Source of the DNA: Nitrospira japonica
GTDB lineage: Bacteria; Nitrospirota; Thermodesulfovibrionia; Thermodesulfovibrionales; DYHX01
DNA length: 52,584 nt
Assembly (NCBI GenBank): GCA_020723925.1
Contig: DYHX01000003.1
Location: forward strand, 1-52,584
Direction of reading: 5' to 3'
In this document: positions 10,242 through 19,551 of the stretch, in pieces
Numbering within the stretch: the stretch's first letter is position 1
Layout: every line of letters begins with the position of its first letter
Notes under the pieces: generated by a model
What the model was told of the DNA's origin: nothing
The model's database searches: none
Seen by the model: only the letters and a program-made list of their open reading frames with translations
Program-made: the position numbers and the translations under genes

Positions 10242-11357
10242 ATGAACGGTGCATTATTTCAGGGTTCATGGAAGATAACGACAATAATGGGGATACCTAT
10301 CAGGATTCATTTTTCATGGCTTATTGTCTTTGGTTTGATAACGTGGTCATTATCTACCTACTATTTCCCGAAGGCAGCCCCTGAACTTCCAGCAGCCTCT
10401 TACTGGATTAAAGGTGCTATAGCAGCATTCCTGCTCTTTGCCTCTGTTGCATTTCATGAACTTGCACATTCATATATCGCTAAGAAATACAGGATTTCTA
10501 TCATAAGTATTACACTGTTCATTTTCGGGGGCGTTGCACAGATGAAAGGAGAACCCCCACATCCAAAGGCAGAATTCAGGATTGCAATTGCTGGCCCCCT
10601 TTCGAGCTTTTTCTTATCAGGTCTTTTTTTTCTGCTCTATATAAATACGGTTGGTGCCGGAACAAAGGCCCTCTTTTCGTATCTTGCGCAGCTCAATTTT
10701 ATACTTGGAACATTCAATCTCATCCCGGGCTTTCCGATGGATGGTGGAAGGGTATTAAGGTCAATAATATGGAAAAGGACAAAAGATTACTTTTATGCCA
10801 CTCGAAAGGCATCCAGTTTCGGGCAGAAGATTGCCCTTTTCTTTATCTTTTTTGGATTGTTCTCGATCTTCACAGGCTTCCCGGGGGGATTATGGCTGAT
10901 GCTCATAGGCTGGTTTCTTTATACTGCAGCCCAGGCGAGTTATCAGCAGGCAACCCTTCAGGAGACCCTTTCAGGCATTAAAGTCAAAGATATAATGGTG
11001 AGGGATATTGTGACTCTCAGTTCATCGATTGCTATCGACGAGGCTGTGGATAGTTATTTTCTTAGATATGGATATGGTGGATTTCCTGTTGTCGAGGATG
11101 GAAAATTTCTCGGCATCATAACCCTTAAAGAGGTTAAAGATGTTCCCAGGGAGGACTGGGGAAAGGTGAAGGTGTCTGATGTTTTAGTGCCCCATAACAA
11201 AAAGTGGGAGGTGTCCCCTGAGGTCGATACAATGAAGGCCCTTGAATTAATGATAAACGAAGACAAGGGGAGGCTTGTGGTTACAGAGAAAGACAGTATC
11301 ATAGGTTTAATCACAAGAAATGGCATTGCACGGTATGTGCAGATTATGGGGAGATAA
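10242..11357 (+). CDS. Site-2-protease-type membrane metalloprotease with C-terminal CBS domains
   Basis: FHELAHSYIA and NLIPGFPMDGGRVLRS motifs, two CBS-like repeats. Confidence 0.93.
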   Translation: MNGALFQGSWKITTIMGIPIRIHFSWLIVFGLITWSLSTYYFPKAAPELPAASYWIKGAIAAFLLFASVAFHELAHSYIAKKYRISIISITLFIFGGVAQMKGEPPHPKAEFRIAIAGPLSSFFLSGLFFLLYINTVGAGTKALFSYLAQLNFILGTFNLIPGFPMDGGRVLRSIIWKRTKDYFYATRKASSFGQKIALFFIFFGLFSIFTGFPGGLWLMLIGWFLYTAAQASYQQATLQETLSGIKVKDIMVRDIVTLSSSIAIDEAVDSYFLRYGYGGFPVVEDGKFLGIITLKEVKDVPREDWGKVKVSDVLVPHNKKWEVSPEVDTMKALELMINEDKGRLVVTEKDSIIGLITRNGIARYVQIMGR

Positions 11358-11369
11358 CATGGTAATTAA

Positions 11370-14354
11370 CTAAAGGGTTACGACAAACTCCAGCTCTTTT
11401 TCTCCTGACAAAAATCCCTTCCTCAAAACCCTGACCTTCACAGTATCGCCCTGTTTTTTATAGAGGAGAAATATCTTTATGTCATCTACACTTTCAATTC
11501 TGGTGTCGTCCAATGAAATGATAATGTCATTCTTTTTTAACCCAGCCTTTTCTGAGACACTGTCTTTTGGGAAGCCCTCTATCTTTACCTTCCCATCTTT
11601 TTCGCTTAGCATGACCATAAGCTTTGGCGAAGAGGGTGGGGTTATTTGCTCAGGGAAGAGGATATAATCAGCAATATCCCTTTCAACAGACGTGTCATTC
11701 AGTATTATTGCATAATCGAACCCATTGCGCCTGAATGCCCTTTTCGGAATTCCAGAGCCAAAAGACATATGGCCAACTCCTGCAAGTACAACCATTTGAT
11801 GGGCAGGATTTTTCTTAAGGAATTCATCTATTGATTGAGCCATGGTCTCATCCCATAGAATCTGTGCCTGATAGAAGAAGTCAAAGTTCCTGTTTTCTGA
11901 TCCCTTATGTTTCTCAAAAACCTCCTTGAGGCTATTCTTGTATTTTTCATCTGTCAAATCCATGTTCTCTGGTATCTCTCTCTTCTCCTCTTCTGTCAGG
12001 GAATCAAGGCCGGCCGTCGAGACTTTATTTACAATTTCTCTACTTATATTTAGGGCTACTACAGGTATTTTTACTTCCCTTGCAAACTCTATAATATCCC
12101 TGTAGAGATTGTAGTCAAATCCCCATCTCTTAAAATACTGAGATGACTTCAGAAATTCCTTTTCGTCTATTTTGCCTGCCGTATAATCATCCAGTGCCTT
12201 TTGAAATGGCCTCTGAAACATCTCCATGCCTATGGCTATTTTTGGATTTTTCTTGTAAAGGGCATTGATTACCTCAAGCTGAACCATGTGGTGTTCATAC
12301 CTGTCGTGGGATTCTCCAACATAGATTATCTTTTTATCTGAAACCCTCTTTATTATTTCATTGATGTCCAGAATCTTTGCCACCTCGACACCAACTGCAG
12401 GCTCTGTCAAAGGCATCCTTAACCCCCTTTCGCTTTTGTCGATCCTTTTTTCAATATTTTTCCCTTCTTTAAAAGCAGTCATGCTGTATTTCCCATAGTG
12501 GAATATCTTTTTAGCCGCTGCGTTTACCTCTTCTTTTGAATCACCGTGTGCAATGGCGATCACCCTGGATGAGTTCCATGGGTTTTCTTTTACCATAAAT
12601 ATAAAGCCTGAAGATGGATGTTCTATCTTTCCAAAAAGCCTTTTGATAATGGGGCTTTCACTGCCGAGGACAAGAAGAGAAGATGTTTTTATATCCTCTT
12701 CCTTCACCTCTTTTTCTTCTTTTACGCTAAAGCCTTTTCTCTTGAAAAGCCCGACCATACCAGAATAGACTTCTCCATCTTTTTGCGGGAGGACTATCAG
12801 CCTTTTTTCATCTCCAAGAAGCCTTGCTATTACAGGGGGGATTTCTTTTGAAGATGGTTTTTTGAAGACATCATAGTCTTCATCGAGGATTATCTCCATT
12901 GGCTTTTCCTGGGTAAGAATTTCAAAACTCTTTTTTTCACTATCAACCCTTGCGACCTCTTTTATTTCCCCCCTGGCTGTTTTAATTGTGACCGGAATGT
13001 CAAGGATATATGATCTTCCTTTCTGGACAATATCAAAGACCACTGCCCATTGAATACCTTTTCCTTTTACCTTCGGGTTTTTTATCTCCAGAACAGGAGC
13101 TCCTTTTTCGTCCACCCATTGTCTGAAAAACCAGCCAAGATCTTTTCCTGAGATCTTTTCGAATATCCTCTTAATGTCAGCCCATGATGCCTTCTGAAAT
13201 CTCTTTTCTTCCATAAAGGCTCTAAGAGACCGATAAAACCTTTCTTCACCCACAAGTTTCTTGAGCATGTGAAAGACCATTGCCCCTTTTCCATAGCCTA
13301 TGGCCTTTGATGCGAGATCTGTCCTGCTGATGAAATTCTTAAGTGGAGTCTCATTCCCTGAAGTGACATAACTTTCGTAGTCTATTAGAATCTGTTTTCT
13401 GTATTCCAGGCCTCTTCCTTTTTGCTCTTCATATAGATAGTCTGAGAGATATGTGGTCAGCCCCTCTGCCCAGTTTCCCTTTTCATAATCAATATAAACG
13501 AGATTTCCAAACCACTGGTGGAGCACTTCATGTCCAAGTGATGTCTCTACGATAAATGGGAGTCTCACTACATCCTGTCCAAGAAGGGTGAAGGTTGGCA
13601 TTGCATATCCTGTTGGAAGAAAATTTTCTACAACCGAAAATCTTTTATAGGGATATTTTCCTATAAGCTTTTCGTATAGCTCTAAATATTTTTTAGTGTA
13701 TTCTAAATAGATGCTGGCAAGGCCGATATCTTCAGGGAAAAAATAGGCGTAGATGTCAATACCCCTGAAGCTTTCTTTTACAACTTTATACCTGCTCGCT
13801 ATTAAGCTTATACCGTCAACTGGATGGGGGAAGATAAAGGAAAATTCCTTTGCACCTGACTTTATCTCAGTCTTTATCTCCTCCGCCTCTGATACAGCCT
13901 CATAATCTTCTATGAGCGTTACTTTCAGATTATAATAGGAAAGCCCTTCTATGGCAGGATACCAGTTTCCTGTGAGAAATATCCCCTTTTTGCCGATAAC
14001 ACTCTTTGAGACCGCTCCATAATTTGTGATACCTTCTAAGCTTCCACCGTTTTCGAGTATTGCTTCATACCATATTTCTAGAATACTGCCTTTCTCATGT
14101 TTTATCCTGACGACACCTTTTTTAATATCTGGTTTTATGGGTTTGCCATTGAGTTTTGCAGAAATGATATTGAGGTTCTCTGTATGAATTAAAGTCTCTC
14201 TCCCATCTGATAGGGTGATTCGGGATATGCCCTTGAGAAGACTTTTCTCTATATCAAAAGAGACATCAAGGTTATGAAAGGGCATACCTTCTTCTGCCAT
14301 GGAAACCCAGGGGAGTAAAAGTAAAAGGATAACCAGCAGTATATTCACTCGCAC
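11370..14354 (-). CDS. Fusion protein: M1 aminopeptidase-like domain + ChaN/heme-binding-uptake-like domain + PDZ domain, secreted
   Basis: HEVLHQWFGN...NWAEGLTTYLSDYLYEE; IIYVGESHDRYEHHMVQLEVI ChaN-like; C-terminal PDZ (GLKKNDIIISLDDTRIESVDDI). Start refined to GTG at 14354 preceding signal peptide VRVNILLVILLLLLPWVSMA. Confidence 0.8.
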   Translation of the reverse strand: MRVNILLVILLLLLPWVSMAEEGMPFHNLDVSFDIEKSLLKGISRITLSDGRETLIHTENLNIISAKLNGKPIKPDIKKGVVRIKHEKGSILEIWYEAILENGGSLEGITNYGAVSKSVIGKKGIFLTGNWYPAIEGLSYYNLKVTLIEDYEAVSEAEEIKTEIKSGAKEFSFIFPHPVDGISLIASRYKVVKESFRGIDIYAYFFPEDIGLASIYLEYTKKYLELYEKLIGKYPYKRFSVVENFLPTGYAMPTFTLLGQDVVRLPFIVETSLGHEVLHQWFGNLVYIDYEKGNWAEGLTTYLSDYLYEEQKGRGLEYRKQILIDYESYVTSGNETPLKNFISRTDLASKAIGYGKGAMVFHMLKKLVGEERFYRSLRAFMEEKRFQKASWADIKRIFEKISGKDLGWFFRQWVDEKGAPVLEIKNPKVKGKGIQWAVVFDIVQKGRSYILDIPVTIKTARGEIKEVARVDSEKKSFEILTQEKPMEIILDEDYDVFKKPSSKEIPPVIARLLGDEKRLIVLPQKDGEVYSGMVGLFKRKGFSVKEEKEVKEEDIKTSSLLVLGSESPIIKRLFGKIEHPSSGFIFMVKENPWNSSRVIAIAHGDSKEEVNAAAKKIFHYGKYSMTAFKEGKNIEKRIDKSERGLRMPLTEPAVGVEVAKILDINEIIKRVSDKKIIYVGESHDRYEHHMVQLEVINALYKKNPKIAIGMEMFQRPFQKALDDYTAGKIDEKEFLKSSQYFKRWGFDYNLYRDIIEFAREVKIPVVALNISREIVNKVSTAGLDSLTEEEKREIPENMDLTDEKYKNSLKEVFEKHKGSENRNFDFFYQAQILWDETMAQSIDEFLKKNPAHQMVVLAGVGHMSFGSGIPKRAFRRNGFDYAIILNDTSVERDIADYILFPEQITPPSSPKLMVMLSEKDGKVKIEGFPKDSVSEKAGLKKNDIIISLDDTRIESVDDIKIFLLYKKQGDTVKVRVLRKGFLSGEKELEFVVTL

Positions 14355-14364
14355 TGTTTTTCCC

Positions 14365-14587
14365 AAAAATAGACATAGAGTTATAAACTGGTTAATACCA
14401 ATATCTGAGGTAGGCATGGCAGGTGAAAAATTTTTAGTTCGACACCTTGAAATCCTACCTGTAAAAATAAACCGTATGCACCTCAAAAACCATTGATAAA
14501 ACAATGAGATAGATATGTCCATTTCTGATAATCTGTCGATTCTAAAAATTATGAATCCTGCCATGCCTGCCTTCTATGTCTATTTTT
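14365..14587. repeat. Large imperfect inverted repeat in divergent intergenic region
   Basis: AAAAATAGACATAGA...GGCATGGCAGG...AAAATTTTTAGTTCGAC (14365-14443) versus GTCGATTCTAAAAATTATGAATCCTGCCATGCCTGCCTTCTATGTCTATTTTT (14535-14587). Confidence 0.75.
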
Positions 14588-14645
14588 CGGGGTTTTTCCT
14601 CGATTTTGCATTTTGATTTTTATTCGACTATGCTACCATAAAATT

Positions 14646-16652
14646 ATGGAATTTGAATTCTTAAAATCACTGGTTATTATCTTTGGTGTCTCAGCCCTGG
14701 TGGTCTTTCTTCTTAACCGACTGAAGATACCCTCTATTGTCGGTTTTCTTATAGCAGGCGTCATTATCGGCCCTCACGGGCTTGGGTTGGTAAAGGATGT
14801 CCATGATGTAGAGCTTCTTGCTGAGATTGGCGTAATACTTCTTCTTTTCGTAATAGGTATCGAGTTCTCTCTATCCAACCTCATGAGGATGAAAAAGGCT
14901 GTAATCGGAGGCGGAGGAGCACAGGTAGCCCTCACCATATTGTTATCCGCCGGGGCAGCATATCTTGTTACCGGGAACACCAACAGATCAGTTTTCTTTG
15001 GCTTTCTTGTCGCCTTAAGCAGCACTGCCATAGTTCTCAAGATGCTTTCTGAAAGGGCTGAGACAGACTCTCCCCACGGACGCATGATGGTAGGCATCTT
15101 GATATTCCAGGACCTCTGTGTTGTACCTCTTATGTTCCTTATCCCTGCAATGGGAGGGGAGGGCATAAGTATTCCAGTGTTGGCGATAAAGATGGGGAAG
15201 GCGGCACTCTTAGTTGCTGCTATTCTGCTATTAGCAAGGTGGATTGTGCCAGGGCTTTTACATCAGGTCGTTCATACAAGGAGCCGTGAGCTTTTTATAA
15301 CAACTATCATACTCCTGTGTTTGGGGATAGCACTTCTCACCTCAAAGTTTGGCCTTTCACTTGCCCTTGGGGCTTTTTTGGCTGGCCTTGTTGTATCTGA
15401 ATCAGAATACGCACACCAGGCCACATCAGAGATACTCCCATTCAAGGACAGCTTCATCGGACTTTTTTTCGTGTCTGTCGGTATGCTGATGGATATTGGT
15501 TTTATGTCGGATAATTGCCTGGTAATCGCAATGGCAGTTACAGCAATATTCGGCCTCAAGACGATAACAGGTATGCTATCGGCCATTGTAATAGGCAGCC
15601 CCCTCAGGACTGCCTTGCACACAGGGCTTGGCCTTGCACAGATAGGAGAGTTTTCCTTTGTCCTTGCAGTCGCAGGAAAGGCTGTTGGGCTTATAACAGA
15701 GGATTTTTACCAGATATTCCTTTCATCCTCTGTGGCGACCATGATAATGACACCTTTTGTGCTCAAGTCAGCGCCAACAGTGTCAGGCTGGATAACATCG
15801 AGGTCTCTGCTTAAGCGGGCGAGCAGGATGAGAAAGATTTCTGAGGGCCAGGCGTTTCCAAGGAAAAAATCAGGCCATGTCATCATTGTTGGCTTTGGGC
15901 TGAATGGCAGAAATCTGGCCAGAGTCTTGAAAAGGGCAGACATACCATATGTCGTCCTTGAATTAAATAGCGGTGCAGTCAGGGAGATGAAGAAAAAGGG
16001 GGAGCCGATATATTATGGCGATGGAACCAGCACTGGAATAATGCAGAAGCTAGGCATTAGCAGGGCCAGGCTCCTTGTGATTGCCATCTCTGACCCTACT
16101 TCAACAAGAAGGATGGTGGATATAGCAAGGAAGGAAAACCCAGACCTCTATATCATTGTGAGGACACGTTATCTGGCCGAGGTTGATGACCTCAAGGCAC
16201 TCGGCGCCAATGAGGTTATCCCAGAGGAGTTCGAGACCTCCATAGAGATATTCTCAAGGGTGCTTCACCAATACCAATTCCCAAGGAATGTGATAACAGA
16301 GCATATTGAGCGGATAAGAAGCGATAGCTATGAGGTTTTAAGGAAAGTCGAAATACCAAAAAAGCACTTAGTTGAGAGCGAAATGCTTGCGGGGATTGAA
16401 ACCGAGACTTTTCTCATAAAGGAAGGCTCTCATGTAGCCGGGCATTCTATCCGTGACCTTCACCTCCGCTCTGAGACAGGGGCCACAATAATAGCAGTGG
16501 AGCGTGAAGATAAGATTCATCAGAATCCTGAGCCTGGTTTTATCCTGAAACCTAACGACATAATCTTATTGATTGGCAAAAAAGAAGATATAAACCATGC
16601 AATAGAATTTTTGGAATCAGATAGGTTTATTGTATGGAAATATCACCGTTGA
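14646..16652 (+). CDS. KefB-type monovalent cation:proton antiporter with TrkA-N and TrkA-C domains
   Basis: CPA2 TM domain (PSIVGFLIAGVIIGPHG), HVIIVGFGLNGRNLARVL NAD-binding domain; start refined to MEFEFLKS. Confidence 0.92.
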   Translation: MEFEFLKSLVIIFGVSALVVFLLNRLKIPSIVGFLIAGVIIGPHGLGLVKDVHDVELLAEIGVILLLFVIGIEFSLSNLMRMKKAVIGGGGAQVALTILLSAGAAYLVTGNTNRSVFFGFLVALSSTAIVLKMLSERAETDSPHGRMMVGILIFQDLCVVPLMFLIPAMGGEGISIPVLAIKMGKAALLVAAILLLARWIVPGLLHQVVHTRSRELFITTIILLCLGIALLTSKFGLSLALGAFLAGLVVSESEYAHQATSEILPFKDSFIGLFFVSVGMLMDIGFMSDNCLVIAMAVTAIFGLKTITGMLSAIVIGSPLRTALHTGLGLAQIGEFSFVLAVAGKAVGLITEDFYQIFLSSSVATMIMTPFVLKSAPTVSGWITSRSLLKRASRMRKISEGQAFPRKKSGHVIIVGFGLNGRNLARVLKRADIPYVVLELNSGAVREMKKKGEPIYYGDGTSTGIMQKLGISRARLLVIAISDPTSTRRMVDIARKENPDLYIIVRTRYLAEVDDLKALGANEVIPEEFETSIEIFSRVLHQYQFPRNVITEHIERIRSDSYEVLRKVEIPKKHLVESEMLAGIETETFLIKEGSHVAGHSIRDLHLRSETGATIIAVEREDKIHQNPEPGFILKPNDIILLIGKKEDINHAIEFLESDRFIVWKYHR

Positions 16653-16730
16653 GATTAAACTGATATATATATAATATCATTGTCTGGCAGGAATGAAAAT
16701 TGACTTCTATCCGATACGAAATTATTATAA

Positions 16731-16782
16731 ACGTAAGACGTGAAACGTAGTTGCCGTTTCACATCTCACGTCTTACATCAGG
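16731..16782. repeat. Inverted arms of 7-bp-periodic repeats upstream of thyX
   Basis: ACGTAAG ACGTGAA ACGTAGT then CGTTTCA CATCTCA CGTCTTA CATCAGG; perfect 10-bp GTAAGACGTG/CACGTCTTAC. Confidence 0.75.
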
Positions 16783-16790
16783 GAGTCTAT

Positions 16791-17546
16791 ATGCCAGAAG
16801 CGAAACTAAAGGTAATCCTTTTACGCCACACTCCAAATCCTGAGGAGACCATTGCCATGGCTGCGAAGCTCTGCTACAGTCCTGCTGATATTGAATCCCT
16901 TAAAGATAAAATTGAGACTAAAGACCAAAAGATATTTGTAGAGAAACTTGTAAAGATGGGACATATGTCTCCCATTGAGCATGCGTCTTTCACTTTTGCA
17001 ATAGAGGGTATTTCTCGCGCATGTTCTCATCAGCTTGTCCGTCACAGGCTTGCCTCATACAGCCAGCAATCACAGAGATATGTATCAGAATCCAGAGCAC
17101 AGAGCACAGAACACAGAGCACAGACATTTGACTATATAATTCCACCTTCTATAGCAGAAGAACGGGAGGCAAAGAAGGCATTTGAGAATTTTATGATTGA
17201 AGCACAACGGGCATATGATTTCCTTGTCAGAAAGCTGAATGAAAAGGGCATAAAGGGCGAGGCTGCCAATCAGGATGCGAGGTTTGTGCTCCCAAACGCT
17301 GCAGAGACAAAGATAATCGTTACGATGAATGCAAGGGAGCTGCTGCATTTCTTCAGGCAGAGATGCTGCAACCGCGCACAATGGGAGATAAGGGCAATGG
17401 CAGAGATGATGCTACAGTCGGTAAAGGGTGTTGCCCCTGTAGTATTTGCTAAAGCAGGCCCAGGGTGCCTCTATGCACCATGCCCCGAGGGTGAATACAC
17501 ATGCGGAAAGATAAAAGCGGTGAGGAAGAAGTATGGAGTTAAGTAG
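16791..17546 (+). CDS. thyX: Flavin-dependent thymidylate synthase
   Basis: RHRLASYSQQSQRYV ThyX signature (RHRx7S); start refined to MPEAKLKVILL. Confidence 0.95.
   Translation: MPEAKLKVILLRHTPNPEETIAMAAKLCYSPADIESLKDKIETKDQKIFVEKLVKMGHMSPIEHASFTFAIEGISRACSHQLVRHRLASYSQQSQRYVSESRAQSTEHRAQTFDYIIPPSIAEEREAKKAFENFMIEAQRAYDFLVRKLNEKGIKGEAANQDARFVLPNAAETKIIVTMNARELLHFFRQRCCNRAQWEIRAMAEMMLQSVKGVAPVVFAKAGPGCLYAPCPEGEYTCGKIKAVRKKYGVK
17094..17121. repeat. Four tandem 7-bp units (AGAGCAC x2, AGAACAC, AGAGCAC) inside thyX
   Basis: Direct reading; encodes ESRAQSTEHRAQT. Confidence 0.9.
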
Positions 17547-17636
17547 AAAGGAATGATATTGCTTATTTAAATATGTGATATGATGGTATTAAAATCAGGC
17601 TAATATTGATATTAATCAGTACTACAGGGAGGGACT

Positions 17637-17804
17637 ATGCCGATTTATGAGTATGTTTGTATGGTCTGCAAGAAAGAATTTACAGTCATCCTTTCTTTTA
17701 GTGAATATGAGGCGAAGCCAAAAATCACCTGTCCGCACTGCGGAAACGACCACGTGGAGAGGAGATTAAGCACATTTTTCGCAAAGACTGCGAAGAAATC
17801 TTAA
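17637..17804 (+). CDS. FmdB-type small zinc-ribbon protein (55 aa)
   Basis: Below ORF-track cutoff; MPIYEYVCMVCKKEFTVILSFSEYEAKPKITCPHCGNDHVERRLSTFFAKTAKKS, CxxC...CxxC; GGGAGGGAC RBS. Confidence 0.88.
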   Translation: MPIYEYVCMVCKKEFTVILSFSEYEAKPKITCPHCGNDHVERRLSTFFAKTAKKS

Positions 17805-17831
17805 ATAATGATAGGATAGGTTTTATTTAAT

Positions 17832-18023
17832 TTAAATTTCCCCTTTCTTTAACAGTTCCCTTATCTTCTTAGCCTTTTCGTCAAGGGCATAGAATAGAAA
17901 CCGATTTGCATCTTCAAGCCATTCAAGGCGCATCTCGACTGGTAGGGATATATATTTCTTGATATCCTCTTCACTTATATCGTAGAAATAACCTTTTAAC
18001 TCATTTCTCTCTTTATTCTTCAT
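17832..18023 (-). CDS. Small helical protein, partner of upstream nucleotidyltransferase
   Basis: 63 aa; ATG overlaps stop of upstream gene (TAATG). Confidence 0.6.
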   Translation of the reverse strand: MKNKERNELKGYFYDISEEDIKKYISLPVEMRLEWLEDANRFLFYALDEKAKKIRELLKKGEI

Positions 18024-18511
18024 TACTTTATCTTCTTTAATTTCTCAAGCATTTTAATATCTGACAAGTCCTGCTTCCTCGGGGATATCTTTTTCATCTT
18101 AATCATATCATCGATAGAGATTACAGGAATATCAAGGCCAGCGGCCTTCACAGTGATTCGTCTTTCATAGGCTCTGTCAAAGTCTACAGGATTTCTTATA
18201 AACACATCGACCTCCTGATAGGGCTTCTCTGGGTTGTATAAGGTAAATGCGAGCATATTCTTTTCTTTAAACCAGTAGTCCCTTTTTGATTCATCAATAA
18301 ACTCCTCCATCTGGACAGGCACCCTGGGCCTATAATTAAGCCTTTTCATGGCTTCAATAAAGTGATTAGAATTTTTTGTAGAAAGTTCAATCATCAAGTC
18401 GAGGTCTGATGTCATCCTTGGAATGCCATAAAAGTTAAGTGCCATGGCACCTACTACAAGAAATTTGATCTCTGCTTTTATGAGGGTCTGGAATATATCT
18501 TCGTAATACAT
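18023..18511 (-). CDS. Nucleotidyltransferase-fold protein (AbiEii/DUF6036-like)
   Basis: VGAMALNFYGIPRMTSDLDLMIEL (GS-like + DxD motifs). Confidence 0.7.
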   Translation of the reverse strand: MYYEDIFQTLIKAEIKFLVVGAMALNFYGIPRMTSDLDLMIELSTKNSNHFIEAMKRLNYRPRVPVQMEEFIDESKRDYWFKEKNMLAFTLYNPEKPYQEVDVFIRNPVDFDRAYERRITVKAAGLDIPVISIDDMIKMKKISPRKQDLSDIKMLEKLKKIK

Positions 18512-18630
18512 ACAAACTCATTGTAGCAGAACTTCTTTAACATGGAAACACCATTCAGATTAAGGCTTTCAAAAGTATTTGAATTTTTATTAAGATATAT
18601 ATCAATGAAATTAAGGAAATGAGGTAAGTT

Positions 18631-19398
18631 ATGGCATTTGTAATAGCCCTGGCGGGTAAAGGTGGTACCGGAAAGACGAGCATTGCAGGTCTTGCGGTTA
18701 GATATATTGTCGAGAAAAAGAAGAAGCCTGTGCTTGCAGTCGACGCTGATTCGAATAGCTGTCTCAATGAGGCCCTCGGTGTTGATATTCATACAACCAT
18801 AGGACATCTAAGAGAGGAATCCCTCCAGACCATAAGGAGCGGAGCAGAAAGGCCAGGTGGGATGTCTATGGAGCAGCTCTTTGACTATCAGGTACAGCAG
18901 TCCATTATAGAGTCAAAGGGGTTTGACCTTATGGTTATGGGACGCCCTGAAGGGCCTGGATGCTATTGTGCAGCAAATAATATTATAAGGAAATATACAG
19001 ATAAGCTCTCAGAGACCTATCCCTATGTTGTTATAGACAACGAGGCCGGTATGGAGCACCTGAGCAGAAGGACTACCCACAAAGTTGATCTGCTATTAAT
19101 TATCAGTGATCCGACTGTCAGGGGTGTCCAGACTGCAAAGAGGATTAACGACCTTGTTGATGAATTGAACCTTGATATCGATAGAAGGGTTTTGATAATA
19201 AACAGGATTTCAGGGTCTGATGGAGAGTTGCTCAAGAACCTTGCAGAAGACTCTGGGCTTCATGTTGCAGGCATTGTCCCTCAGGACAGCACAATATTTA
19301 ATTATGACCTTCAGGGAAAACCGATATTTCAACTTCCAGAGGATTCACCAGCATTAAGGACAGTTTTCAATATTCTGGATTTGCTTAACATACCATAA
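18631..19398 (+). CDS. cooC: CooC-type CODH nickel-insertion ATPase
   Basis: AGKGGTGKTS P-loop, AVDADSNSCLNEALG; immediately upstream of CODH/ACS genes. Confidence 0.88.
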   Translation: MAFVIALAGKGGTGKTSIAGLAVRYIVEKKKKPVLAVDADSNSCLNEALGVDIHTTIGHLREESLQTIRSGAERPGGMSMEQLFDYQVQQSIIESKGFDLMVMGRPEGPGCYCAANNIIRKYTDKLSETYPYVVIDNEAGMEHLSRRTTHKVDLLLIISDPTVRGVQTAKRINDLVDELNLDIDRRVLIINRISGSDGELLKNLAEDSGLHVAGIVPQDSTIFNYDLQGKPIFQLPEDSPALRTVFNILDLLNIP

Positions 19399-19551
19399 GG
19401 GATTACAAAGATTATAAATAATTTAGGATTTAAACCCAATTTATAAGTTTATAAATTAAAATAATTACTAAAACTCTTTACCTTAAGTGTTAATTTGTGT
19501 TATTTTTTACATCTTAACTGAATTTAAAGACAGGAAAGGAGTCTCCAGAGG

